A stretch of 64,000 nucleotides of DNA, taken from positions 1,054,001 through 1,118,000 of the forward strand of contig NZ_CP018867.1 of assembly GCF_002849895.1 (NCBI RefSeq), written 5' to 3'. The position numbers and the translations under genes were made by a program. Below the pieces are notes generated by a model. It ran no database searches, was not told the origin of the DNA, and saw only the letters and a program-made list of their open reading frames with translations. The DNA is from Companilactobacillus alimentarius DSM 20249 (lineage in GTDB: Bacteria > Bacillota > Bacilli > Lactobacillales > Lactobacillaceae). Below, piece by piece: positions 27,249 to 36,231 of this stretch; positions within the stretch are counted from its first letter, which is position 1; each line of letters begins with the position of its first letter.

Positions 27249-27914
27249 TTATTTAACAAAATAATATCTAGTTAATTCCAAAGCCGTCTTCGACATGATT
27301 TCTTTACCATACTCAGATAAGACAGCCGCTGTAACCTTAGTTTTAAAACTATACTCACTAAGCAAAGCTACGACATCACTATAAGTCATCTCGTGCATTT
27401 CATCTGTAAACAGAATTAATTGCAAATAGTATTTGTTATTATATTCCCAAAGATTAGAAATGCCACTTTCTAAGTGTAATAAATCAGCCAATTGGACGTA
27501 GTCCTCAAAGTCCTTAAATTCAACAATAATTGTCTTTGTAGGTGTATCTGGGTCGTTCAAATATGGGGCTGTATCACTGTCATATTCTTCAGTACCTATT
27601 TTTGAATCATCATTATTATTAACGACTGAACCCTGTAGCCCATTTAATGGCAATGAATCTGTACTCTCAGAATCATCACTCTTACTAATTAATAGTTCCA
27701 AACCTTCTTTGTTTGGCATTATTTGGAAAGTAACTGGTTCATTGTTTGTAAAGACATGATCCTTATCAACTTCATCCAAAATACTGTAGAAGAATGATTC
27801 AATTTGTTTTTTATTACCCAACAAATCCAGAACGGTAACTCCACGTTCCTTTAAATCATCTGTACTAAGAATGACTCTGATTGTATTATCATTAAGTCGA
27901 TCCATTTCCATCAT
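27249..27914 (-). CDS. mecA: ClpC adaptor protein MecA
   Basis: MecA has an N-terminal substrate-binding domain beginning MMEMDRLNDNTIRVILSTDDLKERG and a C-terminal ClpC-binding domain (about 135-221). An acidic Ser/Asn-rich linker lies between. It hands proteins such as ComK or ComX-type regulators to ClpCP for degradation and helps ClpC assemble. The ATG at 27914 follows GAGGTGAC; the frame to 27953 has no ribosome binding site. It is one gene after spx in the conserved spx-mecA-coiA order, but with a long repeat-filled gap between. Confidence 0.94.
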   Translation of the reverse strand: MMEMDRLNDNTIRVILSTDDLKERGVTVLDLLGNKKQIESFFYSILDEVDKDHVFTNNEPVTFQIMPNKEGLELLISKSDDSESTDSLPLNGLQGSVVNNNDDSKIGTEEYDSDTAPYLNDPDTPTKTIIVEFKDFEDYVQLADLLHLESGISNLWEYNNKYYLQLILFTDEMHEMTYSDVVALLSEYSFKTKVTAAVLSEYGKEIMSKTALELTRYYFVK

Positions 27915-27998
27915 AGTCACCTCAATTCTGTATCTATATTCTAACAGTCTCAAAAACTATTTAAACTATCATATACCGATAAATCTAGCCATTGAATT

Positions 27999-28027
27999 AA
28001 TATACTAAATACAGAAAAACTAGTCAA
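27999..28027 (-). promoter_or_regulatory. mecA promoter
   Basis: TTGACT (28022-28027) and TATATT (27999-28004) on the minus strand have a 17-base spacer. It lies about 85 bases before the mecA start and downstream of the repeat array, so mecA need not depend on spx transcription. Confidence 0.75.
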
Positions 28028-28100
28028 AGAAAGTGACTCTCAATTTTAATCGAATTCATATTTAATTAAGTATTTGCATAATGCTTTCTACGACCTTATT

Positions 28101-28363
28101 TGGTTTACGGACGTCTCTGACGTCCCCATAACACTCCCTAGAAAACGGCTTTGCCGTTTAAATGCATGGTCTACGGACGTCTCTGACATCCCCATAACAC
28201 TCCCTAAAAACGGCTTCGCCTTTAAATGCATGGTTTACGGACGTCTCTGACGTCCCCATAACACTCCCTAAAAACGGCTTCGCCTTTAAATGCATGGTCT
28301 ACGGACGTCTCTGACGTCCCCATAACACTCCCTAAAAACGGCTTCGCCGTTTAAGGGAGTGTA
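28101..28363. repeat. Four tandem hairpin-rich repeats of 64-66 bp between mecA and spx
   Basis: Unit starts are at 28101, 28167, 28231 and 28295. Each unit begins TGGTYTACGGACGTC. It contains the palindrome GGACGTC-TCT-GACGTCC (GGACGTCTCTGACATCC in unit 2), then CATAACACTCCCT, and then a hairpin AAACGGC-TTC-GCCGTTT, which has a UUCG loop in RNA. Units 2 and 3 have lost two bases in the last arm. The fourth unit ends in GGGAGTGT, which pairs with ACACTCCC to make a long cruciform. No open reading frame runs through. The array fills most of the gap between the mecA promoter and the spx terminator; 28028-28100 holds nothing I recognise. Confidence 0.9.
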
Positions 28364-28396
28364 AAAAAAAGGATCACTTCCCAAGGAAAGTGATCT
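28362..28396 (-). terminator. Terminator after spx
   Basis: GATCACTT and AAGTGATC form an 8-bp stem with an 8-base loop, followed on the minus strand by CC and eight T. It is located just after the spx stop codon and directly before the repeat array. Confidence 0.9.
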
Positions 28397-28405
28397 ACTT
28401 ATATT

Positions 28406-28804
28406 TTATAATCCAGCCATTAATTGAGCCTTTTGAAGTTCCATTGTTCTGACACTTCTTGGCAAGAATCTTCTGATTTCGTCTTCATTGAAGCCGACTT
28501 GAAGACGTTTATCATCCATGATGATAGGACGCTTCAATAAACCAGGATTTGTTTGAACTAAGTTTAACAATTGATCAATTGTTAAATCGTCCAAATTAAC
28601 CTTAAGATTTTGAAATGCCTTTGAACGTGTTGAAATAATTTCTTCTGTTCCGTTCTCAGTCATTTGTAAAACTTGTTTGATTTCTCGCTTATTTAAAGGT
28701 TCTGAGTAAATGTTTCTTTCTTTGTAAGGAATGTCATGTTGTTCAAGCCAAGCCTTGGCCTTCCGACATGATGTGCAACTTGGAGATGTATAAATGGTAA
28801 CCAT
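28406..28804 (-). CDS. spx: Transcriptional regulator Spx
   Basis: Spx (132 residues) is an ArsC-like protein that binds the alpha subunit of RNA polymerase and activates thiol-stress genes. The redox CxxC switch is at residues 10-13 ([11 protein letters not shown]), and the conserved [24 protein letters not shown] segment is present. GGAAAGGAGAG precedes the ATG. The nearby genes spxH and mecA encode adaptors of the Clp system, so synthesis and turnover factors for the stress regulators lie close together. Confidence 0.96.
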   Translation of the reverse strand: MVTIYTSPSCTSCRKAKAWLEQHDIPYKERNIYSEPLNKREIKQVLQMTENGTEEIISTRSKAFQNLKVNLDDLTIDQLLNLVQTNPGLLKRPIIMDDKRLQVGFNEDEIRRFLPRSVRTMELQKAQLMAGL

Positions 28805-29035
28805 ATATAATCTCTCCTTTCCTGTGTAGTATCAAACTCTTTAAACACTTTATTATTATAACTTATTACAAGTATAAAATCTATACTTTTTCAATAAAAA
28901 GTTACGAATATTTGTTCGAGATTTGTTCTATTGTGAAAAAAATTACCCACTATAATGCTGTTTACATAAATCGTTCACAAATTATATCAGTTTTAACTTA
29001 TTTGTTCCATTAGTAATAATTGCTATTCTTTTCAA

Positions 29036-29049
29036 TGTAAGCGCTAACT
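29036..29049. promoter_or_regulatory. cre-like site upstream of spx
   Basis: TGTAAGCGCTAACT fits the catabolite-responsive element consensus TGWNANCGNTNWCA except at the last base. It lies 232 bases before the spx start and 10 bases past the end of the MBL hydrolase gene. The rest of 28805-29035 is AT-rich and should hold the spx promoter; I could not choose a single one. CcpA binding is inference. Confidence 0.5.
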
Positions 29050-29059
29050 ATAAGCTTCT

Positions 29060-29785
29060 TTAGATTTCCATTTCCAGACCTTGAAATGCGTTAACTACTG
29101 GAATCTGTTCAGCATATTTTTGTGTTTGACTTAACATTGTCTCAACGTCAACGGTTTGAGGAAGATGACTGATCATCAGACGCTTTACATTAGCATCTTT
29201 AGCTAAGGTTCCAGCTTCCTTAGTATTCAAATGCCATTTACGACCTGTGACATCTTCTGGAAAATTAGTATCAGCAATTAATAAATCTGCATCTTTACTA
29301 AAATCAACTAAACCGTCAAAATAAGTTGTATCAGCGGTATAAACGATAACCTTACCAGTCTTATCAGTGATTCGCATTGCATACGCTGGCACTGGATGAA
29401 CTGTTCTGAGAAATTCGAATTTCAAAGTTCCAATCTCAGTTGGTTCATAATCATTATAAGCAATACCCTTGGTTGCATTAGGTTCTGTCAATTGCGCAAA
29501 GTTGACAAAATCTTGAGTATGACCATAAATAGGTAGTGGGCTTTCCTTTTTAGCAGCGAGCCAATTGTATTGTAAAACCCCAACATCTGCCGTGTGATCA
29601 TGGTGATAATGAGAAAGAATTACAGCGTCTAAATCTGTCGGTTGCATGTAATTAGATAAAGCGTTTAATACTCCACTACCACAATCAATCAACATGTTCT
29701 TGCCGTCGTTTTGCAACAAATATCCTGATGTACCAATACCCTTATAGGGATATCCACCGTAAAAACCTAAAACTGTAACTAACAT
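29060..29785 (-). CDS. MBL-fold metallohydrolase (RNase Z-like, YhfI type)
   Basis: The 241-residue protein has a metallo-beta-lactamase fold with the metal motif HYHHDH (about residues 59-64, LSHYHHDHTADVG). Further ligands appear as a histidine in FLRTVHPVP and an aspartate in YTADTTYF. It lacks the flexible arm of true RNase Z and is best described as a YhfI-like hydrolase of unknown substrate. The gene is divergent from the unknown gene at 29828, and a cre-like element lies just past its 3' end. Confidence 0.87.
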   Translation of the reverse strand: MLVTVLGFYGGYPYKGIGTSGYLLQNDGKNMLIDCGSGVLNALSNYMQPTDLDAVILSHYHHDHTADVGVLQYNWLAAKKESPLPIYGHTQDFVNFAQLTEPNATKGIAYNDYEPTEIGTLKFEFLRTVHPVPAYAMRITDKTGKVIVYTADTTYFDGLVDFSKDADLLIADTNFPEDVTGRKWHLNTKEAGTLAKDANVKRLMISHLPQTVDVETMLSQTQKYAEQIPVVNAFQGLEMEI

Positions 29786-29827
29786 AGAAAACCTCCAAAA
29801 ATTTTAATTGAAAGGATTTCAATAATT

Positions 29828-30280
29828 ATGAACATAACATTAAAGCTAGGCACATATTTTTTTCTAAAGAGTCAGCTAACTTCTGCTGATACTTTATTAA
29901 AACCCTTATTAAGTACTAATGCAGACCATCTTTTGATAAAAAAATTATCCACTTTTGCACAATATCGCAGTATCAATGGATCTTACGAGTCATCCAATAA
30001 GTTGTATTCCTTGACATATTTAAAATTAAATCCTGATCAAGCTAAACTTTTTGAGGACAAACTATTCAGTACCCATCCCTACTCCTTTAATTCTACCTCA
30101 ACCGCAGTCTTTCAAAAAAGGGATAGTCCTAGAGAATATTTAATTATTAAAACATTTACTAGTCCTATTGAAGTCAAAAAATGGGGAAAAAAATTACAAC
30201 TAGAAATTCAAAATCAAATCCAAGGTGGCAATGAAGAGGATTTTGGTTTCTTTACAAAAAGTTATTCCATCACAGACTAA
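29828..30280 (+). CDS. Protein of unknown function (150 residues)
   Basis: I do not recognise this protein. It has no signal peptide, no long membrane helix and no cysteine, and it is rich in Lys, Ser and Leu (about 10 % Lys), which suggests a soluble cytoplasmic protein. A clear AAAGGA site sits before the ATG at 29828, so the gene is probably real. It is convergent with bceB, and the two coding regions overlap by 11 bases at 30270-30280. No terminator separates them, so expression of one may interfere with the other. Confidence 0.7.
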   Translation: MNITLKLGTYFFLKSQLTSADTLLKPLLSTNADHLLIKKLSTFAQYRSINGSYESSNKLYSLTYLKLNPDQAKLFEDKLFSTHPYSFNSTSTAVFQKRDSPREYLIIKTFTSPIEVKKWGKKLQLEIQNQIQGGNEEDFGFFTKSYSITD

Positions 30281-32267
30281 ATTTTTGTTTAATTCCATGC
30301 CAAGAAATTTGATAACTTACAAAGCCAAACAATCCATAAAAGATCACATAGCCACCATAAATCAAGATAATATTTCTCGATTTTCCTGCTGTATTTGACA
30401 TTGCAATTGAAGTCACCGCCTGCATCAAAGCAAAAATCAACGGTATTAAAAAAGTCAATGTATTCTCTCGACGAACAATTCGTTTGATTTCATTTTCCTC
30501 CACGCCAATTTTTTGAAGTGTTCGTAATTGTCTGGATTGATAATCATCACGCAAAAGTATTCTCAACGTTAAAACACTGCCTAAAGCAATTAATAACGCT
30601 ACACTAAATAGTGACACAATAAAGAGATAGAAGCCACCTCCTTGGACAAATTCCTTTTTTAAGCTTCCTTGACGAATAAATCCTGCTTGTGTATAGATTG
30701 AAGGCGCATATTTAACAGGTTCCTTCTTCAAAACTTCAATAGTTGAATTAGATAATGACGATTTAAAGTTGACCTTCATGTAATAAGAATTACGAAAACC
30801 ATCTAGTCGATTCAATTGCTTGGCACTTAAACGATCTCCCTTTTTAAAATCCCAGCCGTAAAAAGTATCTTCAACTTCAGCTGGCATTTTCTGATAATAA
30901 TCATCTGGAACAATCATCATTGGTCCAAAATGCATTGAACTTCCATAAGGAAAAGAACTACCGGTTTCAACGGTGGAGATCAACGGAGCATCTTTTACTT
31001 CGATATCATGCTCTTTAAAATGATGTGAATCAAAAATTGACCCATTATAATCAATTTTTAAAAATTGATGCGAATCAATCTTGCTATTCCATTTTCGCAT
31101 TCTTCTGGGCAAACTCATGTAATCGGTGTAAGACATGAACGTCATCGGCTGACGCACAAAATCTCGATCATCCTTTTTATAATAAGAAACTAAATTTACT
31201 TTCACTGGGGTTTTGTATTCACCCTTGATCTTTGCCTTGCTGTTTCCTAATTCTTTTTTGATAACTGCAACCGTATTTTTATCAGCGGCTAATTCAAAAG
31301 GGTAAGCCCCATTGTAGTTACGATGAACCGCTTGGTAGCCAAAGTAGCAAAAGGTCAGTAGCATTAAAGCCAATGCTGAAAGTTCTGTCACGAACCACAG
31401 TGTCGAAATATTTTGAAACAGTCGTTCCTTCAAATATTTAAAAGAAAACATATTGATTCCAGAATATGAAACAGACCGTATTCCTTGTAAAACATTCAGT
31501 ATCGTTGGCAAAAAGCCAAAATAGACTAAATAAGTTCCAAAAACATCAGCCAGCATTACAAAGAATATTTCCGTGAGCGGTTTTGCCGAATAACTAATTG
31601 TATGCATATCATAAAATAATGAAACCGTGCATAATTGTGCCAACAGTAACAACAGTAAACCAAAAATTCCCGCTGGAATTCTCAACCACCACCGGGTCTT
31701 TTTTGTTCGTTTAGCCTTGCTTTTTTGTAAAATTCGTATTGTTTTAATAGAATTGACAATGCTTAAAATCAATGTGGAGAAGAAAAATAGTTTTGCCAGT
31801 AGGAAAATATCATTCCAACTGATATGCATTAAAAAATTGAATCTTAAACGCATCAGAAAAAATAACATCATCCCCATAAATTTTTGAAAAATCAACGTAG
31901 CTAATAAACCTATAAACCACGCGAGCGTTTGGACAAGTGCCGTTTGAATAAAGCTTATTCCGACGATTATACTTCGCTGCATACCTAATTTTTTAAAAGT
32001 AATAAACTCATTTCGCTGCTGTTGAATAAAAAAGCCTCCAACGTAGATCATGTAGACGAACGCACAGAAGGCAAATAAACCACTCATCATTATCGTTATT
32101 TCTGAAATAAAAGAATTCCACGACCGCAATGATGCTCTTACAGAGGGATTGTCACCTAATGAAATTAAGATTCCAAAGACACCAATGGCAAAGCTGCACG
32201 CTAAAATGTAAATCAAATAACTGTCACGCATGTTATATAGACTGCGCTTAATAATCTTTCGATACAT
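30270..32267 (-). CDS. bceB: BceB-type ABC transporter permease
   Basis: The 665-residue permease has the layout of peptide-antibiotic transporters of the BceAB group. An N-terminal helix and FtsX-like helices are followed by more helices, a large extracellular domain of about 200 residues (roughly 310-520) and a C-terminal FtsX-like trio. The extracellular domain is characteristic of BceB and detects lipid II-cycle antibiotics. The ATG at 32267 (MYRKIIKRS) follows GGAGGAGG; the start overlaps the bceA stop. The specific drug cannot be deduced from sequence. Confidence 0.9.
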   Translation of the reverse strand: MYRKIIKRSLYNMRDSYLIYILACSFAIGVFGILISLGDNPSVRASLRSWNSFISEITIMMSGLFAFCAFVYMIYVGGFFIQQQRNEFITFKKLGMQRSIIVGISFIQTALVQTLAWFIGLLATLIFQKFMGMMLFFLMRLRFNFLMHISWNDIFLLAKLFFFSTLILSIVNSIKTIRILQKSKAKRTKKTRWWLRIPAGIFGLLLLLLAQLCTVSLFYDMHTISYSAKPLTEIFFVMLADVFGTYLVYFGFLPTILNVLQGIRSVSYSGINMFSFKYLKERLFQNISTLWFVTELSALALMLLTFCYFGYQAVHRNYNGAYPFELAADKNTVAVIKKELGNSKAKIKGEYKTPVKVNLVSYYKKDDRDFVRQPMTFMSYTDYMSLPRRMRKWNSKIDSHQFLKIDYNGSIFDSHHFKEHDIEVKDAPLISTVETGSSFPYGSSMHFGPMMIVPDDYYQKMPAEVEDTFYGWDFKKGDRLSAKQLNRLDGFRNSYYMKVNFKSSLSNSTIEVLKKEPVKYAPSIYTQAGFIRQGSLKKEFVQGGGFYLFIVSLFSVALLIALGSVLTLRILLRDDYQSRQLRTLQKIGVEENEIKRIVRRENTLTFLIPLIFALMQAVTSIAMSNTAGKSRNIILIYGGYVIFYGLFGFVSYQISWHGIKQKFSL

Positions 32268-33018
32268 TAAAGTAATTTCCTCCTCCAATTGTTCTTTGCA
32301 TATTAATTATCTGTTCAAAAAACTTATCACGATTGCCCGGATTGACGATCTCTGAAAAAACTACTCCATCCTTGATAAAAACTACTCGGCTACAATAACT
32401 AGCTGTAAATGCATCGTGGGTAGCCATCAGAATAGTCGTCTTTTCACGTTTATTCACCAGTTGCATATAATTCAACAAAATCGTAGCCGATTTAGAATCA
32501 AGGCTTCCTGTAGGTTCATCTGCAAATAATATTTCCGGATTATTGATCAAAGCCCTTGCTGCAGCTACAATCTGTCTTTGTCCGAGTGACAGTTCATCAA
32601 TATTTCTCTTACTTAATTTCTCAATATTGAGTAAATTCATCATATAATTGAACCGTTCCTCAATCAGTTTTTTGTTAGAACGGTTCAAGGCTAAGGGCAA
32701 GATGACGTTCTCCTTAACATTCAATGAATCCAATAACTCGAAGCTTTGATAAATAAAGCCCATCTTATTTCGGCGATATTTAGTCTGCTCACGATCGTGC
32801 AATTGCGTTAAGTCTAATCCATCGACAATAATTTGACCGTGATCTGGTCGTTCATTGGTCGAGATCATATTCAAAAGTGTTGTCTTGCCTGCACCTGAAG
32901 GTCCCATAATACCCAAAAATTCGCCATGCTCGACTTTTATGCTTATGTCCTTGATGGCGTGAACTGCATTCTTTTTTCTACCAAAATCTTTTGATATATT
33001 CTTTACTACTATTTGCAC
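32248..33018 (-). CDS. bceA: BceA-type ABC transporter ATP-binding protein
   Basis: This 256-residue ATPase of the MacB/LolD class carries Walker A GPSGAGKTT, the signature LSLGQRQ, Walker B ILFADEPTGSLD and the switch histidine (MATHD). It uses a GTG start at 33018 preceded by ATGGAG. With BceB it forms an exporter or target-protection transporter against peptide antibiotics such as bacitracin or lantibiotics. Its promoter region (33019-33096) is shared with the divergent bceR. Confidence 0.93.
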   Translation of the reverse strand: MQIVVKNISKDFGRKKNAVHAIKDISIKVEHGEFLGIMGPSGAGKTTLLNMISTNERPDHGQIIVDGLDLTQLHDREQTKYRRNKMGFIYQSFELLDSLNVKENVILPLALNRSNKKLIEERFNYMMNLLNIEKLSKRNIDELSLGQRQIVAAARALINNPEILFADEPTGSLDSKSATILLNYMQLVNKREKTTILMATHDAFTASYCSRVVFIKDGVVFSEIVNPGNRDKFFEQIINMQRTIGGGNYFNVSKDY

Positions 33019-33096
33019 AGTAATTTCTCCATAATTAAATAATTATTGTTATCATATTACATAGTGTCTTCATTCTAGCACGGAGGGAATTTTAAT

Positions 33097-33771
33097 ATGG
33101 CTAAAATTATGATTATTGAAGATGATCGATCCATCTCCAAATTAATCAGTGAAAATCTTGCCAAATGGCAAATCAATTCTTATATCACTGAGGATTTTAA
33201 TAATATCATTGATCAATTTAATGCTTACAAACCAGATTTAGTTTTACTCGATATCAATTTACCAGTTTACGATGGTTATTACTGGAACCAAGAAATTCGT
33301 AAAATTTCTAAAATTCCCATCATTATTATTTCGTCTCGTAATTCTAATATGGACCAAATCATGGCAATGAATATGGGAGCCGACGATTTTGTAGAAAAAC
33401 CTTTTTCAATTGATATTCTGGTTGCTAAAATCAATGCTCTTTTACGTCGAACCTACGATTTCACCAAGAACAGCAGTGACGTAATCGAACACAATGGACT
33501 GAAATTGAATCTTTCCAGTGGCTCTGTTGAAATTGCCGACAACAAAATTGACTTATCCAAAAACGAATATAAATTATTACAACGCCTACTAAAAGATCAA
33601 GGTAAAATCGTCACTCGTGAGCAATTATTGAATTTTATGTGGGATGATGAACGCTTTGTCGACGACAATACTCTTACGGTCAATATCAACCGTTTGCGTG
33701 GAAAAATCGAGAAGTATGGATTAAAAAGCTATATTGTCACAAAAGTTGGCCAAGGCTACATCATTCCCTAA
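33097..33771 (+). CDS. bceR: BceR-type response regulator
   Basis: This OmpR/PhoB-type regulator of 224 residues has an N-terminal receiver domain with phosphorylated Asp in LVLLDINLP (about residue 51) and lysine in EKPFS, and a C-terminal winged helix with LTVNINRLRGKIE. It is paired with the sensor 11 bases downstream and faces the transporter genes, which are its expected targets. A GGAGGG site precedes the ATG. Confidence 0.93.
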   Translation: MAKIMIIEDDRSISKLISENLAKWQINSYITEDFNNIIDQFNAYKPDLVLLDINLPVYDGYYWNQEIRKISKIPIIIISSRNSNMDQIMAMNMGADDFVEKPFSIDILVAKINALLRRTYDFTKNSSDVIEHNGLKLNLSSGSVEIADNKIDLSKNEYKLLQRLLKDQGKIVTREQLLNFMWDDERFVDDNTLTVNINRLRGKIEKYGLKSYIVTKVGQGYIIP

Positions 33772-33782
33772 TGAGGTAAATT

Positions 33783-34775
33783 ATGACATTTTTTAAATAC
33801 TTAAAAGATCACATTTATTCAATTCTAGTCGTCTTAATTGGTGTAACCTTTATTGAGATTGTTTTGTTTCTCGATCCTAATGTTAATTTTCATCCGGGAA
33901 CATTGGTTTACACTTGGATCTTGGCAATGATTTTTTTAACCGTTAATCTGGTCATCTCTTATAATCACAAAAAAAATTGGTACAAACAATTAGCAAATTA
34001 TCAAGAGGATCTCTCAAAAGAACTAGTCGGTGCCAATAACAATGAACAAGATTATATTCAGAATAAAATCAATAATATTTCTTTGGAATATCGAAATGAA
34101 TTGACAAAACTCTATCAGAATCAAAAGGATCAGCGTGAATACACTGAATCCTGGGTCCATGATATTAAAGTACCTTTGGCCGCTTTAAAATTGTCTCAGG
34201 ACGATAATTTAGATCCAGAACTGATTGCAGAGGAATTAGACCAAATTGACTATTTAGTAGATCAGGCACTCTATTTTGCACGATTGAATAATTTTTCAAA
34301 CGATTATCTAATTCAAGAACAGAATTTAAACAATATCGTTAAAGCTGCTATCCGCACTAACAAACGCCTCTTTATTAACAAACGAATTGGAATAACTTTA
34401 AATATTACTGATAAAAAAATTCTAACTGATGAAAAATGGCTCAGTTTTATTATCAATCAAATTATTTCCAATAGTTTAAAATATACGCAACAAAACGGCA
34501 AAATCTCTGTCTTCACAACTTCTGATAATAATAACGTTGAACTTCATATCAAAGACAATGGTATCGGAATCGCTGATCAAGATATTAGTCGAATCTATAA
34601 TAAAGGATTTACTGGTTCGAATGGAAGAAGATCCGGCAGTAAATCTACTGGGATGGGACTCTACCTTGTCAAAAAAATGATTGATAAATTAGGACATACA
34701 ATTACTGTTAAATCACGAGAAAATCAAGGTACTGAATTCATCATTACCTTTCTAGATTTACCATACTATAAATAA
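33783..34775 (+). CDS. bceS: BceS-type intramembrane-sensing histidine kinase
   Basis: The 330-residue kinase has two membrane helices close together (about 10-30 and 40-60) with almost no extracellular loop, the mark of BceS-like kinases that sense through their ABC partner. The H-box is SWVHDIKVPLAALK. The catalytic domain has IISNSLKYT, DNGIGI and GTGMGL-type motifs (the last as STGMGLYLVKKM). It is transcribed with bceR and ends in a strong terminator. Confidence 0.93.
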   Translation: MTFFKYLKDHIYSILVVLIGVTFIEIVLFLDPNVNFHPGTLVYTWILAMIFLTVNLVISYNHKKNWYKQLANYQEDLSKELVGANNNEQDYIQNKINNISLEYRNELTKLYQNQKDQREYTESWVHDIKVPLAALKLSQDDNLDPELIAEELDQIDYLVDQALYFARLNNFSNDYLIQEQNLNNIVKAAIRTNKRLFINKRIGITLNITDKKILTDEKWLSFIINQIISNSLKYTQQNGKISVFTTSDNNNVELHIKDNGIGIADQDISRIYNKGFTGSNGRRSGSKSTGMGLYLVKKMIDKLGHTITVKSRENQGTEFIITFLDLPYYK

Positions 34776-34823
34776 AAATAGGCTCTTACTTAAATATTGA
34801 CATTTGAGTAAGAGCCTATTTTT
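34774..34823. terminator. Bidirectional terminator between bceS and the M20 peptidase
   Basis: AAAATAGGCTCTTACTTAAAT pairs in a stem of about 20 bp with ATTTGAGTAAGAGCCTATTTT, with one mismatch and T runs on both strands. Confidence 0.93.
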
Positions 34824-34839
34824 AGTATGAAAACTTTTT

Positions 34840-36183
34840 CTATTGATTCAATAATTCATAGCTGATTCTAATTCCATTGTAAAAATTACGTATTGTTAGA
34901 TTTTCATCAATATCATGATTGTGTTCATCTGAATTAGCGTAAGGGATAGTAAATACTGGCACTTTTAGAATATCTTTCCAAACATAATTTGGAACAGATC
35001 CTGGCATAACTGGCTCAATATAGGCTTTACCAGTTGCTTTTTTGATAGCCTGATAAATCCAATCTATTTGTTCAGGAGTCGTTTCTGTTTTCTCAGGTGG
35101 CAGTTTGCCCAATACATTTACAGTTAGATTTCCTGTGGCAATTTCTTTTTTGAATACCGTCAAGAGATCTTTTTCAATAACGGGAATACTTTGTGTTCCC
35201 ACTAAACGACAGTCAACTTTTAAACTAGCTACATGGGGAATACTGGTTTTAACGCCGGGACCCATATAACCGGATTTAATACTAAAAATATTGAATGTTG
35301 GTTCAAACATCAGTTTCTGATAATAAGTTTCCTTATCCATTGACAATTGCTTAATTCCCGCCTGATCAATAATCTGAGTCTTATCAAACGGCAATTTTTC
35401 AATCCAAATTTTCTCTTGGTCAGTCGGAGATACCACGCCATCGTAAAAATGTGGCAACTTGACTTTACCAGTCTGTGCATCATAAATCTTAGACAAATAA
35501 TTTAACAACAAAGTTACGGGATTAGCCATAATATTACCGAAACTACCAGAATGATTATCATGTGTACCTGTTTTAGTAACAAGCTCAAATGAAAAGACTC
35601 CACGATTTCCTAATCGTATGACATTAGTCCCATCAGGATTAGCAGAGCCATCAACGACAATGACCTTATCAATGCTTTGTAATTTATTCTGAGCCAATTT
35701 TTGAACCGTAGGAGCTAAATTAGGACTCCCCTGTTCCTCCTCACCTTCAATAAATAAAGTTACGTTAAACGGCAAAGAATCGTGCGTCTCCAGATAGGTA
35801 TACATCCCAAATATTTGTGCTAATAATTGCCCTTTATTGTCACCTACTCCACGACCAAAAAAACGCTTTGAACGTTTCGAAAGGACAAACGGATCTTCCT
35901 TCCACAAACTTATATCACCTGCTGACATGACATCATAGTGACCATAGAATAGAACATGCTCTTTACTTTGACCTGACAAATTAGCAATAATTATGGGATG
36001 CCCAGCAGTTTGTATAATTTCCACTTGTGCATGCAATAAATCTTTTAACAATTTCACTAGAAAATCTATTGCCGTCTGAATTCCTTCATTGGTGACACTC
36101 AAACTTTTAATGGAAATGAATTTTTTCAATATCTCCTCAAACTGTACTTGATGTTTTTTAATGAACTCGTCTCTTTGGTTCAA
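34840..36183 (-). CDS. M20-family metallopeptidase (dipeptidase-like)
   Basis: The 447-residue protein belongs to the M20 zinc peptidases. Metal and catalytic residues appear in FYGHYDVMSAGD, GRGVGDNKGQLLAQ and EGEEEQGSPNL, with a dimerisation domain inserted (about 190-320) and a C-terminal GSVPNYVWKD...SDEHNHDIDE region that supplies the last metal ligand. Relatives cleave dipeptides or deacylate amino acids. Lactobacilli use such enzymes in peptide catabolism. There is no signal peptide, so it is cytoplasmic. The closest subgroup cannot be fixed without a search. Confidence 0.9.
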   Translation of the reverse strand: MNQRDEFIKKHQVQFEEILKKFISIKSLSVTNEGIQTAIDFLVKLLKDLLHAQVEIIQTAGHPIIIANLSGQSKEHVLFYGHYDVMSAGDISLWKEDPFVLSKRSKRFFGRGVGDNKGQLLAQIFGMYTYLETHDSLPFNVTLFIEGEEEQGSPNLAPTVQKLAQNKLQSIDKVIVVDGSANPDGTNVIRLGNRGVFSFELVTKTGTHDNHSGSFGNIMANPVTLLLNYLSKIYDAQTGKVKLPHFYDGVVSPTDQEKIWIEKLPFDKTQIIDQAGIKQLSMDKETYYQKLMFEPTFNIFSIKSGYMGPGVKTSIPHVASLKVDCRLVGTQSIPVIEKDLLTVFKKEIATGNLTVNVLGKLPPEKTETTPEQIDWIYQAIKKATGKAYIEPVMPGSVPNYVWKDILKVPVFTIPYANSDEHNHDIDENLTIRNFYNGIRISYELLNQ

Positions 36184-36231
36184 ATTATCGCTTCCTATTT
36201 TTCGATTACAATGATAATAACATTAATAAAA

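Noticed and set aside
28101..28363. The repeat array as a CRISPR array
   Set aside because: The units are 64-66 bp long, contiguous and differ only by a few bases. There are no unique spacers between short repeats, and no cas genes are near.
28903..28910. TACGAATA as a competence cin-box
   Set aside because: This motif is the ComX target of streptococci. It occurs once, on the plus strand, far from any com gene, and lactobacilli do not use the same factor as far as known.
28904..28918. CGAATATTTGTTCG as a second LexA box
   Set aside because: It matches the DinR consensus at only about 11 of 14 positions and lies before spx, which is not a typical SOS gene.
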